The notes beneath the pieces were generated by a model. The model was not told where the DNA came from. It ran no database searches and saw nothing but the letters and a program-made list of their open reading frames with translations. This document shows positions 47,126-64,000 of a stretch of 64,000 nucleotides of DNA, piece after piece; positions within the stretch are counted from its first letter, which is position 1; each line of letters opens with the position of its first letter. The stretch spans positions 6,647,820-6,711,819 of the forward strand of contig CM029617.1 of assembly GCA_017311315.1 (NCBI GenBank), in the 5' to 3' direction. The position numbers and the translations under genes were made by a program. This stretch comes from Dendrocalamus latiflorus. Its lineage: Eukaryota > Streptophyta > Magnoliopsida > Poales > Poaceae.

Positions 47126-47317
47126 TTATCACCGAAGCCAATAATTTCACGACTATTAATTAGAACATACAGTATATAAAGGCAATCTTATAACCTGCAC
47201 ATTTATTACAGCGACATAAACTGTCGACATCTATCAATTCACCTAATAAATATCTCCAAAGACATACATCTATTTATTCCGATGAAAATCACGGTTTAAA
47301 TCCAATACTTATATATT

Positions 47318-47650
47318 ACTAGTAACCTGCTCGTGCGTTGCAACGAAATTTATTAGATGTATAGAGAATCATGCTATAGAAGAGGGCTATTCTGATCAGT
47401 TGAAAAGTGAAGAGTTATGAGAAATTACGAATGAGACAGTTGAAAGAGAATGGACATACAAACACCAACTCATTCTTTTATAATACTAGTTACGTATCCG
47501 ACGTTGCAACGGAATTTATTGAATGTATAAAGAATCGTGCTATAGAAGAGAGTTACTCTGATCGGTTGGAAAATGGAGAATGGTAAGAAGTTAAGAGAAT
47601 AGAGCGGTTGAAGGAGAATGCACCAACCACCAACTCATTTTTTTTATAAT
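47318..47650 (-). repeat. Two tandem Helitron-like 3' ends
   Basis: Units starting ACTAGTAACCTGCTCGTGCG (47328) and ACTAGTTACGTATCCGACG (47485) share GTTGCAACG, then GAAATTTATT/GGAATTTATT and the following ~150 bp, with a period of about 157 bp. Read on the minus strand each ends in a GC-rich hairpin-capable stretch and CTAGT, the pattern of Helitron 3' termini (CTRRT). The Helitron assignment rests on this terminal pattern only. 47651-48306 contains the probable upstream region of the transporter gene. Confidence 0.55.
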
Positions 47651-48306
47651 AGTAATGATAGTGATTACAATTATATAACCTCTCATATGTATAAACCATT
47701 TGTTGCCGGTGAAATGCGGCCACTTATTCTACTAATAACCTACGTTTCAATGTTCCTCTGTATGTTTTCTTAAGTCAAAAGATGCCTCACTCATCTCTCT
47801 ACCACCCTGAACATAAAAACTTTGCAAAAAGATCATATGAATCAATATAATTCCCATAGAACAAAAAAGAATCCCCAATGGTCCACAGGAGCATTTGCAG
47901 AGGTGCCGGCCACACCAAAAACAAGCTGCTACAGGCACCTTTTGGCTTTTACAAAAGAAAAACCGCTGCTTTTCCCCTGCTTTTTTGCCCATCGCTCTCC
48001 ATGCCCCAGCTTTTGCTAATCCCCTCTGCTTCTTCGCGTCTCCTTCCTTCCTCCCTGCCTTCTGCCCACACCAATGCCGCCTCCCTTCAAACGTGCCCCT
48101 GTTCTGCTTCTTTGACCGTCTTAAAGACATCAACAACTCCAAATAGATCCCGCGTGATTCCATCTTACTCACGTCTCTTGCATATGCCTAAACACCCAAG
48201 AATTCAAGAAACGCAGTAAGTGCATAATCCCAACTCCCCCAGTAGTAGCACTTCCTCTGTTGCTTCGCCACACAGGCCAGAGCAGCAAGTGGAGGAGAGG
48301 AAGGGA

Positions 48307-55892
<7,586 letters not shown>

Positions 55893-56170
55893 AGTCTGAA
55901 CTCTGAAGAACATAGGAATGGGGTAAACAAAACAAAAGAAAAAAGAAGAGGAAATGAAACAAATTTTCGATCAGTTGTATATGCTAGATTTGGGTATGAG
56001 TTTTGTTGTAGATGTAGCCTGATTTTCTTAGGTCTTCCGCTTTGTTTGCTTCCCTTTTTCTTTTCTTTTTTGTTTGTAAGTAGTGCAAAGACGCCATTAG
56101 AGTGGGTCAAAGCAGCTCTGCTACAAATAGACCAGCTAGCCGAAATCTAGAAGCTGTCATTTCCTTTGGC

Positions 56171-56563
56171 CATGAGCTCGACAAGCCTAGCACGACTATT
56201 GAAGACGCTGTGCGTCACCGGAGAACTAATGAACTATCTAAGGCCGTGCGTCTCCTGTACCGGTGCACCGTGTGCCCCGGCGCAAGAACCTACGCGCTTC
56301 TGCTGCAAGAATGCGTGAACCGGAGGGATGCGAAGCTCGGCAAGAGGATCCACGCGCGCATGGGCATGGTCGCCACCGGGTTCATCTGCAACGACTACAT
56401 CGCCACCAAGCTGGTCATCTTTTATGCCAAGATTGGGGAGCTCGATGCCGCACCGAACATGTTCGACGGAATGCCACAGAGGAGCATCGTGGCGTGGAAC
56501 GCCGTGATATCGGGGTGCGCGCGCGGCGGCTTCCAGGCGCGGAAGGATTATAATCAAACTTGA
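56171..56563 (+). pseudogene. Truncated, frameshifted PPR protein gene
   Basis: An ATG at 56171 begins a frame (MSSTSLARLLKTLCVTGEL) typical of the start of a plant pentatricopeptide repeat protein. It is disrupted near 56226-56238 where GAACTAATGAACTA holds an extra 8 bases. The frame then shifts to a long PPR-like stretch: ELSKAVRLLY, RTYALLLQECVNRRDAKLGKRIHARM, NDYIATKLVIFYAKIGELDAAPNMFDGMPQRSIVAWNAVISGCARGG, then a stop. These are the first two or three repeats of a PLS-class PPR protein, which in full length edits or processes organelle RNA. The rest (many repeats and E/DYW tail) is missing. It lies 280 bp after the transporter stop, same strand. It could be a relic left after the 3' part was lost. 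Confidence 0.75.
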
Positions 56564-57350
56564 GGTTGTGGATATATCTCTGCTTTTATGTTATGTGAAA
56601 GTTTTTTCTTAACATAGTGTTTTGCGAAACTCAAACAATTTAGAATGCATTGCTTGGATGATAAATTTTGAAAGAAATTATGTGCAACACATGCTACGTG
56701 AATTCAAACGAAATCTTGAAATGAGCTTGCTTCATCAAGCACTGCTCCACTCATATACATGTAACTATATTGTCTGCATCCTCTCTAGAGAAGTGCAACA
56801 ACAAATTCTATACACAACAATGTATGGCAAATAAAACTTCTGCATTTTGGGCGAAGATAGGAGAAGAAAGGAGAGAGATGCGTAGACTTCGAATCGGATT
56901 TCTTGGAGATGACCTCCTCCACATTGCTACTAATGAGGGGGTGTGGTGGAGCTTGCAGGGCGCCACTGCTCTTCCTCACCATCGTCATGCTCTCTGTCGG
57001 TGATGCCGCGGCCATTTCCCTTTCCTTGACCACTGCCTTCTCCTTTACCTCATCCTTTTTTTGTCAAGTGGAACAAGAAAAGCAGAAGAAGAGAGCTGGG
57101 CGGTTGGCACAGAACGTGGCGTGCAGTTGGCCAGGGCGGGTTTAGAAGTAGTTGATGACAGTTGTAGATCATGTTTCATTGTGGAGGGAGGGAGGCAGTT
57201 GCTAGGCAGGCAGCACGCTAATCCATGGATGGGCTCGATGCGGCGACGTTGGAGAAGAGGGGCCAACGTGTTGAGGTGGCGAGGGCGTCACCAGCCGTGA
57301 GTGGTGGCTGGCTTGGGCGGGGCGGTGGTGAACAAGGTGGTGACCATATT
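56564..57350. other. Intergenic, GC-rich repeat near 57200-57350
   Basis: 57230-57345 (GTTGAGGTGGCGAGGGCG...ACCAGCCGTGAGTGGTG...GGCGGTGGTGAACA) is similar to 62155-62240, so both belong to a repeat. Overlapping frames on both strands are not supported as genes. Confidence 0.45.
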
Positions 57351-60300
57351 TATCGGACACCGGGTTAGCAAACCCAGATCCTCTGTGATTCCACTGCACT
57401 ATTCCCTGGATCAGTAGATAGTGCTCACAGATACATTACTGTATATCAAAAACATATAATGCAGAAGCGTAAATAATACAGTAATACTTACCCAAGGGCC
57501 GGTTAGGCCGAAAACGAAAATCTGCTGCAGCGGAAACTTCACACAGATGGGACCCTCAGGACTTGCCCACAGGCAGCCAACTGGGGTTCGCGACCTAGTC
57601 CATGGCCTCTTCGTCTTCCAGCTCTGTCGACTCCTTTTGAGCATCGCAGGGCTTGACATTCCTGTTCTTTGTGACTGAGTGATGGTAGTTAAGCAAGAGT
57701 GAGTACGATGATACTCAGCAAGCCACCACACAGGATGCAAATAGTAATAGAATGCAAAGCTGTCAAGGGAGGCTTGAGGTTCTTTTAGTTGCTAAAAAGC
57801 ATTGTTTTGTAATTACAATAAGTAAGGAAAACTCCTGAGACTTAGCAATTTTTAACTGAAACAGATTTTATAAAAAATTTATTGAGAGAATGCAATAGTA
57901 ATTGCAGTGTAGGTTACATCCACCTTTTACAGTGCATGGCCACCTCCACCAATGCTAGTTTTCGCCACTAGAGTACTTCCCTCCAGGAAAAATCAAAGTC
58001 AGAGTACATCCCTCTGATAGGTTTTATCCCATCCAAAAATATGTTTGGAAATAGAACTAACTCGAGTAAGTTCCCATGTCCGCCCTTGACCGTGGGCACG
58101 ACTGCTCGAACAGTTTTACACTCTGCAGAGGTTGTACACTTTCACCACAAGAGATAAGTCATCTTCATAGTCAACATGCTTCCTTAGGCATAAGACCCAG
58201 ATAATTTATCATAAAGCCTTTACCTTACTCCGGTATAGCTAGACACCACCCGCTGAGGTTTCACCGCTGAAGGGTTCTATCCGCCACAGTCAGAGGCCCC
58301 CTCTTGCGCCGTATGGGCACAGTCGGTCCCTGTATCCCACTGTGAGTAAACCAGTATGTCCTGGCACCCACTTACCACTGGTGATATCTGAACTAAATCT
58401 TTGCAAGTTAATCAGCTAGGTCGTACCCATATATACTTGTGGTTGTACTGTTTTACACAAGGAGGTCGTCACAAGATTCAGTCCTTAATTCGTCCAGGCG
58501 GTTCTTACCACAAACCACGGGTTCTCGTGCGACATCGGCACCATCCACTCGCACCAACCGCCCAGACAGTTATAGCATGTTTTGAGGGTTTTAAGAAGCA
58601 TAAAACGGTTGTATAAAAATACTCAGCCACGTACATCCCATGACTGTCCCAAACAAGTGCTTATGTTTGTAAAGATTGATGATCAGGGCAACTAGCGCCC
58701 TGGACTTGACCGGACGAGCATAGCAGTTTAATGTAATCTATAGCTAGTAAAGGTTATCAATAATATCTATGGTGACAAGGATTAAGTGATTCAAGTATCA
58801 AGGAATGGCATATTACATTTTAATACGATATCAAGTTGGCATGTAGCTACCTTAAGTTTTGACATACATTTGCATAATAAATTAGGCATGCAAGTTGATA
58901 ATTTAAAGGAACATAAATTTGCATAAAATGTGGGATTAATATGATCAAAGTGATGACTTGCCTCGCTTGTTTTACCATGGCCTTGATTGCTCTAAATCAA
59001 AGCCTCTCCAGTCATTGACTTTAAATTACTGGTCCTCGCTTTTACCCAGTCTTACTGTTCGCATCCGTCGCCTCGTCGAGTCTTCAAATTCTAATACGCA
59101 GCAAAGAAAAGGAAGACCAATAAAACCAAACACTGTAAATGCCCGATTAAATTTAAATTGCAAATTCATTACGATTTGGGGATAGAAAGAGAATTCGGAT
59201 TAGCGTGCCGTGAATACAGTGGTAGCTGGATTTAAACAGGAGAATAAGTTGTCTGAATAGCTTTACCGTGAGGGAAAATTTTAGGAGATCGAGGGATCAA
59301 AAGTGAAGATGCATCTTCAGGAATCATCTGCGTAGCCGATTGGGAAAAGGAGAGGCTCGACCTTTTATTTGATGACTTGCTCTTAATTGATTTACATTTA
59401 TCAAGGAAGTTCCATGAGTCAGGCAGGACTTAGGGACAGATAAAAGAGAGCAACAAGGGTAGTATAGAGAAACATGATTTTATGATTTTAGGATACAGAT
59501 ACGTAAGGTGAATAAATTTAAATATGTGGTGTAACTTTGATATTTCATGTGGCAGTATTTATCTGAGATTGCAACTGCCAACTTAATGAATCAATACTTT
59601 TAATAGCTTAGTTAAAGTATGGAGTTAATCATTCAACCAATTATTATGGACAAGGTTGGTTATTTTATTAATTAGCCAATCTATTTTTCACAGTCAGCCT
59701 TTTATTGAGTGAGTGAGTCATGAATTAACGGGGATTGCCTTGATGGAGCTAATTCGTTTATTATTAATTATTTCCAACTATTACATTTGAACTCTGAGAT
59801 AATGTTTGGAGAATCGGATGTGAGGCAAGGACTATTTTATGCACTAATAAGAGAAATGACATGATTTTAGAGATGGGCAATCCATACTTGATATTTTATG
59901 TGGCATGCAATTGATTTTTGAGGGTTAAACTAATTAAGCAGGGTAGCTTCAAATTCGTACCATTGAAATGTTATAGTTGATGATACATTCATTCAAATTA
60001 TTATACTAATTACTTTTGTTGCCAATGTCTTATTTATCATGGATTTAGACAAAATGAGATGGTATAATCCCTAAACTTCACAATTATAATCTTTCAGCCA
60101 TGATATTGTTATTATTAGTATTATTACTATTTTATTATCTTCATGTTAACTTCTTGATAATAAGGAGAGAGTTCATGGCATAAGCTTATTTGGATTAATC
60201 TTGCATATGAGGGCTAACTTATAAATATTGATTGGCATATAAATACATTAACAATTGTTAAGTTTCCAATTTGGTTTTATACATCTTTTTATTATGAACT

Positions 60301-62034
60301 CTTAAGTAAATTTCTCATTTGTATTGTTGTTCCCAATTTATTTTTACTAGAAATGCTTGCATGAATATACCTTTACTTATGAGTTTACCAATTAGCCAAA
60401 AGAGTAACAAGCATTGCAACCCCTTTCTGGTTGGGCCCACAAGACAGCCACAGAGAAATGGGGGGGGGGGGGTGTTCGGCTGGATGAGAGCAGAGCAGGG
60501 GAAACCACGGCAGAACAGGGGAAGATGGTCGAGGGCATGGCGGCGAAGGCGACGCCGGCGGGGAGTGGCCGAGGGGGCGGCGGAGACCAATGAAATGGAA
60601 TACCCAGGCGCTGATGAAGCTCAAGGTGGCAGTAGCTCCGGCCGAGGTGATGCAAGGCGTGCCGGCGGCAGTGGGGAGCGGACGGCGGAGGAGAGCCGGT
60701 TGGGCGCCGGTGGCCAGAGAGGAAGGGGGACCAACTGAGGCGCGCATGTTCGTTAGGGAGGCAAAGGGAGCTCACCGGGACACTCGAAGCGGTCGGAGGG
60801 ACGCCAGGTCGGGCCAGCGACGTGCGCAAGCGACGGCGGTGGAGGGCTCCCGTGGATGGCTCGCTGCGGGGAAGGAGGACCCAAGCCGGCGGTCGGAGGA
60901 GGTCCAACGCACCGAGAGGAAGCCCTCGGCGCGAGGAATCGGCCTCAAGTCGATCCAAGGGGAAGCAGCGATGAAAGCGGCGGTGACCGGCCGGAGGCGA
61001 AGATGGAGTGCGTGCGGCGGATTCGAGTGGCAGATTTCCAATCAATGGTGAGGGAGGCAGTGGATGCTCAGGCGCACTCCGCGACACGGTCGGCTTGCGG
61101 AATACTCGCCGGAGGTGGAGAAGGCGCGGTGGTGGCCGGCGGCGCAGCTCGATGCGGCTAGGCCGGGAGCGAGGGAGATGGGCAGTGGGGGAAGAGAAGC
61201 AGTGGCTTCTTATAGGCAGCGAGCACGGCCAGCAGCTGGACGAATTGAAGCCGAGCGCGGGCGGATTAACGTCGAGCGAGGATGCGCTGAGGAGTAATGC
61301 CGAGCTAGGGAGCAGCGCGCGCGGAGCTAGGCCGACGGTAGGGCGTACGGAGGCGGTATTGAGTGAAACCAGGGGCGGAGAGAGGCGCGGGCTGGGCCAG
61401 GGCGAAGCTGCGCGGGGAGGCAGGCCGGCTCGGTGCGACGGGAAACAAGGAAGGAAGGAGGAAGAAGAACCAAGGAGGAGGAGGACGGCGCTGGCTGGGC
61501 GAGGAGAAAAAGAGGTCGGGCAGGCCGGGGAAAGAAAAGGAGTGGGCCGGGCCCAAGAGGAGATTTAGGGGATTTTTAAGGATTTTCCTAGTTTGGATTT
61601 CCAAATTTAGTTTTGCAATTAGATTTTAAATTTTGAAAACTTGGTTCAAAATTTTGTATTCGACAATTAGATTTTAGGATTGGAATATTTCGGAGAAATA
61701 ATTCTCTTGATTTTCAGAATTTGAAATTCCGGATATTTAAATTGGATGGAAGGACTTTATAGCAAACTTTCAATTTCCGCTCTTGGTTTTTGGAGTATCT
61801 CGATTTCAATTTAAATTTGCAATTGAGACTCCTGGGTAAGTTTGGATTTTCTAAGTTTTTTTAAAATTTTGATATCTTGATTCCCAGGTTTGGATTTTAT
61901 TACTCGGGCTTTCGACTAGAAAACAACTCGAGGAATTCGAGTAACACCAAAAACTTTTGGAGAAACTCGGGAAAAATAATTAAAATATTTTATAATTTTC
62001 ACAAATACAGAAGTTCCCTTTTTGGAATGTTACA
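57351..62034 (-). mobile_element. Long LTR-type insertion (possible solo LTR)
   Basis: The right end reads TGTAACATTCCAAAAAGG on the minus strand, like Gypsy LTR starts. The other boundary is put at 57350/57351 because the 5-mer ATATT occurs both at 57346-57350 and at 62035-62039, consistent with a 5-bp target duplication. Between them are about 3 kb of AT-rich non-coding DNA, a GC-rich block (60440-61560) and an AT-rich end, the same order as 1-1298. No gag, protease, RT or integrase coding was found, and no second LTR copy was recognised, so a solo LTR or a decayed element is likely. The far end (TATCGG) does not show the expected TG, which weakens the boundary. Overlapping frames at 60390-61630 are GC artefacts. 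Confidence 0.45.
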
Positions 62035-62039
62035 ATATT

Positions 62040-62800
62040 GGTGGTGGGGCTGTCGGTCGCGAGTTCAGGAGAGGGCGGTGGGCACCGGTGGCGGGTGACA
62101 CGACACATCACGGACGGGGTCGACATGGTGCTGGGCAAGGAAGAGGGGGTGATGCGTTGAGGTGGCGAGGGTGCTACCAGCCGTGAGTGGTGATCGGTGG
62201 GGGCAGGGCGGTGGTGAACATGGCAGCTACCATATTTGGCCAGATCTGGATGGGCCCAACCGGATCCAACCAGTGGAAGCAGCGAGGGGGAGGGGGCAGA
62301 GGCGTGTGTAGTAGAGCATATGAGAGAGGGCGGGGGTGCAGAGGAGGAAGCGTAGGCAATGTCGCAAGGGCAGATAGGAGGTAGGAGAAGTATGTGGGGG
62401 TGGATCCAAGGTTGAGGGAGGTGGCGGCGAGTTAGGCCTCGATCTCCTGGTTGGAGGTGACGACATCAGCATAGGAGAGGGCGACGAAGGAGGAGAAGGA
62501 GCGTGGGAGAGAGGGGGAAGGCGGCAAGTGTTGTAGGGGAGGTGACCGTGGCGACAGAGGGGAGGCGAAAGCGGGCGAGGGAGAGGGAGAGGGGGAAGGC
62601 GGCAGGGGTAGGAAAAAAAGGGGGCGTGGTGGCGAAGTGGCGATGAAGGAGGAACAGGCAGGGGAGAGGGGGAAGGTTGTGGGGTGGTAATGGAGGGGTG
62701 CGAAGCGGCGGTGTAGAGTGGGTTGAAGGTGGAGGTAGGGATTCATGAGGAAGGTGAATGGGCCCACATGTCAGCATAGGTTTATTCCATGAGATGTGAC
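62040..62800. repeat. GC-rich low-complexity repeat
   Basis: Purine-rich (GGGAGA, GGCGG) block that shares text with 57200-57350 and resembles 37900-38260. Minus-strand frames (Pro/Leu/Ser-rich, 62432-62777) overlap in two frames and are low complexity. I call no gene. Confidence 0.45.
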
Positions 62801-63430
62801 GAACCGCTGGATGGATGGTTCAGATTCTATATCGTGGTCAGATCGAATGGCTGTGAAGAGACGAGAGGAGAATGTATCATCACCAACTAGTTCTTAAGTG
62901 GTAGAGAAAATGGGAATCTGGATGTCATCCTTAACCACAGATGCTTTTGCGCATGCACGCACGCGCCTACAAGCTACAGCCACAAAAGATGATGAACTGA
63001 CAAAAGTCAAAGCGGGAGAGAGCCCATAAGGAAGAAGCGTCTCGAGAGCAAAGGATGGGTAGTTACAAGGTACACCCTTGAAAGCATCTAGGCCCCTAAA
63101 AATGGTTTTGGTAATTAATGAAATTATGTGAATATGGGACTAACATATTTTATGAGCATGCTATGAGTTAGTCTACATATGAGCGACAAGATGCAAGCCA
63201 AAGGATATCTATGAAGACCAAATTGGCTCAAGACAAAGGTATACTTAGCATATGATCCTTTTCTTAATTTTACCGGTCTTAGGTGAATGGTGGAAGACCG
63301 AATTATAGGATAGATGATCGTACCATCAAGAGGGATCTTGGCAAGTAGCTTGAAAATATATTTCTTGTGCCATATGGATCAACATTAGAAACTTGCATCC
63401 ATCAAAAATCAGTTTTAAAATAAAATCTGT
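62801..63430. other. Intergenic, no gene seen
   Basis: 62850-62905 resembles 9325-9400 in reverse orientation. The remaining sequence is AT-rich without supported coding frames. Confidence 0.35.
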
Positions 63431-64000
63431 GCTCTGTTTGGAAGGGCGGTAGTACCGCAGTTTTGAACGTCGGAACTACTGGAGAGCGGTAGTTCCGCAC
63501 CCAAATGCGGTAGTACCGGCGAGCGGAAGATCCGTTTCTTGAGCGGATCAATTTTTTCAGAGAGCACCTACGGATGCACTTGAGCTCTTGCGGGAACGGA
63601 AGTACCGGCCACTTGAACGCCGGAACTACCGCACCGAGTGGTAGTACCGCATTATAGAGCGGTACTTCCGGAGCCCGGAAGATCCGGAGGGAGAGCGAAT
63701 TGATTTTTCCAGAGAGCACCCTCCGGATGTAGCCTGGATTTTCCTGGAGCGGAAGTACTGCCGATTTCAACGCCGGAACTACCGCTGTGTGCGGTAGTTC
63801 CGCTGTCCAAAGCGGTACTTCCGGAAGCTGGAAGATCTGGCCCGAGAGCGGATCAATTTTTCCAGAGAGCGCCAAAATTTGGGACCTTTTGGAGTTTGGC
63901 TGGAGCGGTAGTACCGCGCCGACTTTGCGGAACTACCGGAGAGCGGTAGTACCGCAAATATCAACAGCGGTAGTACCGCGCCGCCAAATCCAACGGTCAC
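63431..64000. repeat. Tandem ~150-bp modules with GCGGTAGTACCGC palindromes
   Basis: At least three modules (about 63520-63670, 63676-63825 and 63826-63975) share GCGGAT(C)AATTTTTCCAGAGAGC and CGGAACTACCG, alternating with GCGGTAGTACCGC, a near-perfect 13-bp palindrome. Minus-strand frames (157 codons at 63402-63875) are generated by the repeat. The array runs off the window edge. It has the look of the U3 or subterminal part of a retroelement, but the type is not determined. Confidence 0.65.

Noticed and set aside
60319..61629. Long GC-rich frames on both strands (up to 231 codons)
   Set aside because: Part of the GC-rich block of an LTR-like insertion. Mutually overlapping, no domains.

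Overview
This window is nuclear DNA from a grass, most likely rice or a close Oryza relative. The evidence is the intron-rich gene structures, GC-rich coding exons set in AT-rich intergenic DNA, and many nested MITE-sized elements. There are also LTR-type sequences, a SINE, a Mutator-like element, and plant-specific proteins (an RNA-directed DNA methylation factor, a HAK/KUP potassium transporter and a PPR fragment). The species is an inference.

Three intact nuclear genes were reconstructed by joining exons, all on the + strand. (1) 16376-18991 is a six-exon gene for a plastid-targeted type-2 tryptophan synthase beta chain of 489 aa. (2) 19614-21445 is a two-exon gene for an RDM1-like protein of 174 aa. 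(3) 48307-55892 is a nine-exon HAK/KUP/KT potassium transporter of 801 aa. It has one GC-AG intron, and its last intron is 3.5 kb and packed with repeats. Two broken genes lie just downstream of intact ones: an intronless, frameshifted retrocopy-like sequence at 21629-22016 and a frameshifted, truncated PPR gene at 56171-56563.

The most self-contained mobile unit is a 6,364-bp Mutator-like element at 9498-15861. It has perfect 9-bp target-site duplications, terminal inverted repeats of about 400 bp with long hairpins, a transposase-N-terminus-like ORF, two divergently oriented GRF-type zinc-finger genes and several clusters of a 31-bp minisatellite. No catalytic transposase domain was seen.

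The rest of the window is mostly transposable-element-derived. 1-9.3 kb holds the end of a Gypsy-like LTR, dispersed repeats A and B, a Stowaway element, a Tourist-like element, two minisatellite fields and a foldback hAT element. 22.5-32 kb holds LTR fragments, a 469-bp minimal LTR element with primer-binding site, a lone hAT end and a second copy of repeat A. 34-47.7 kb holds MITEs (Tourist, Stowaway, hAT), a SINE nested in a Stowaway, a MITE nested in a MITE, and tandem Helitron-like ends. 57.3-62.0 kb is a probable long LTR/solo LTR. 63.4-64 kb is a tandem array of palindromic modules. Many insertion boundaries could be fixed to the base from target-site duplications.

The three intact genes have no evident shared pathway. 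The window reads as ordinary grass genes separated by layered transposon insertions.
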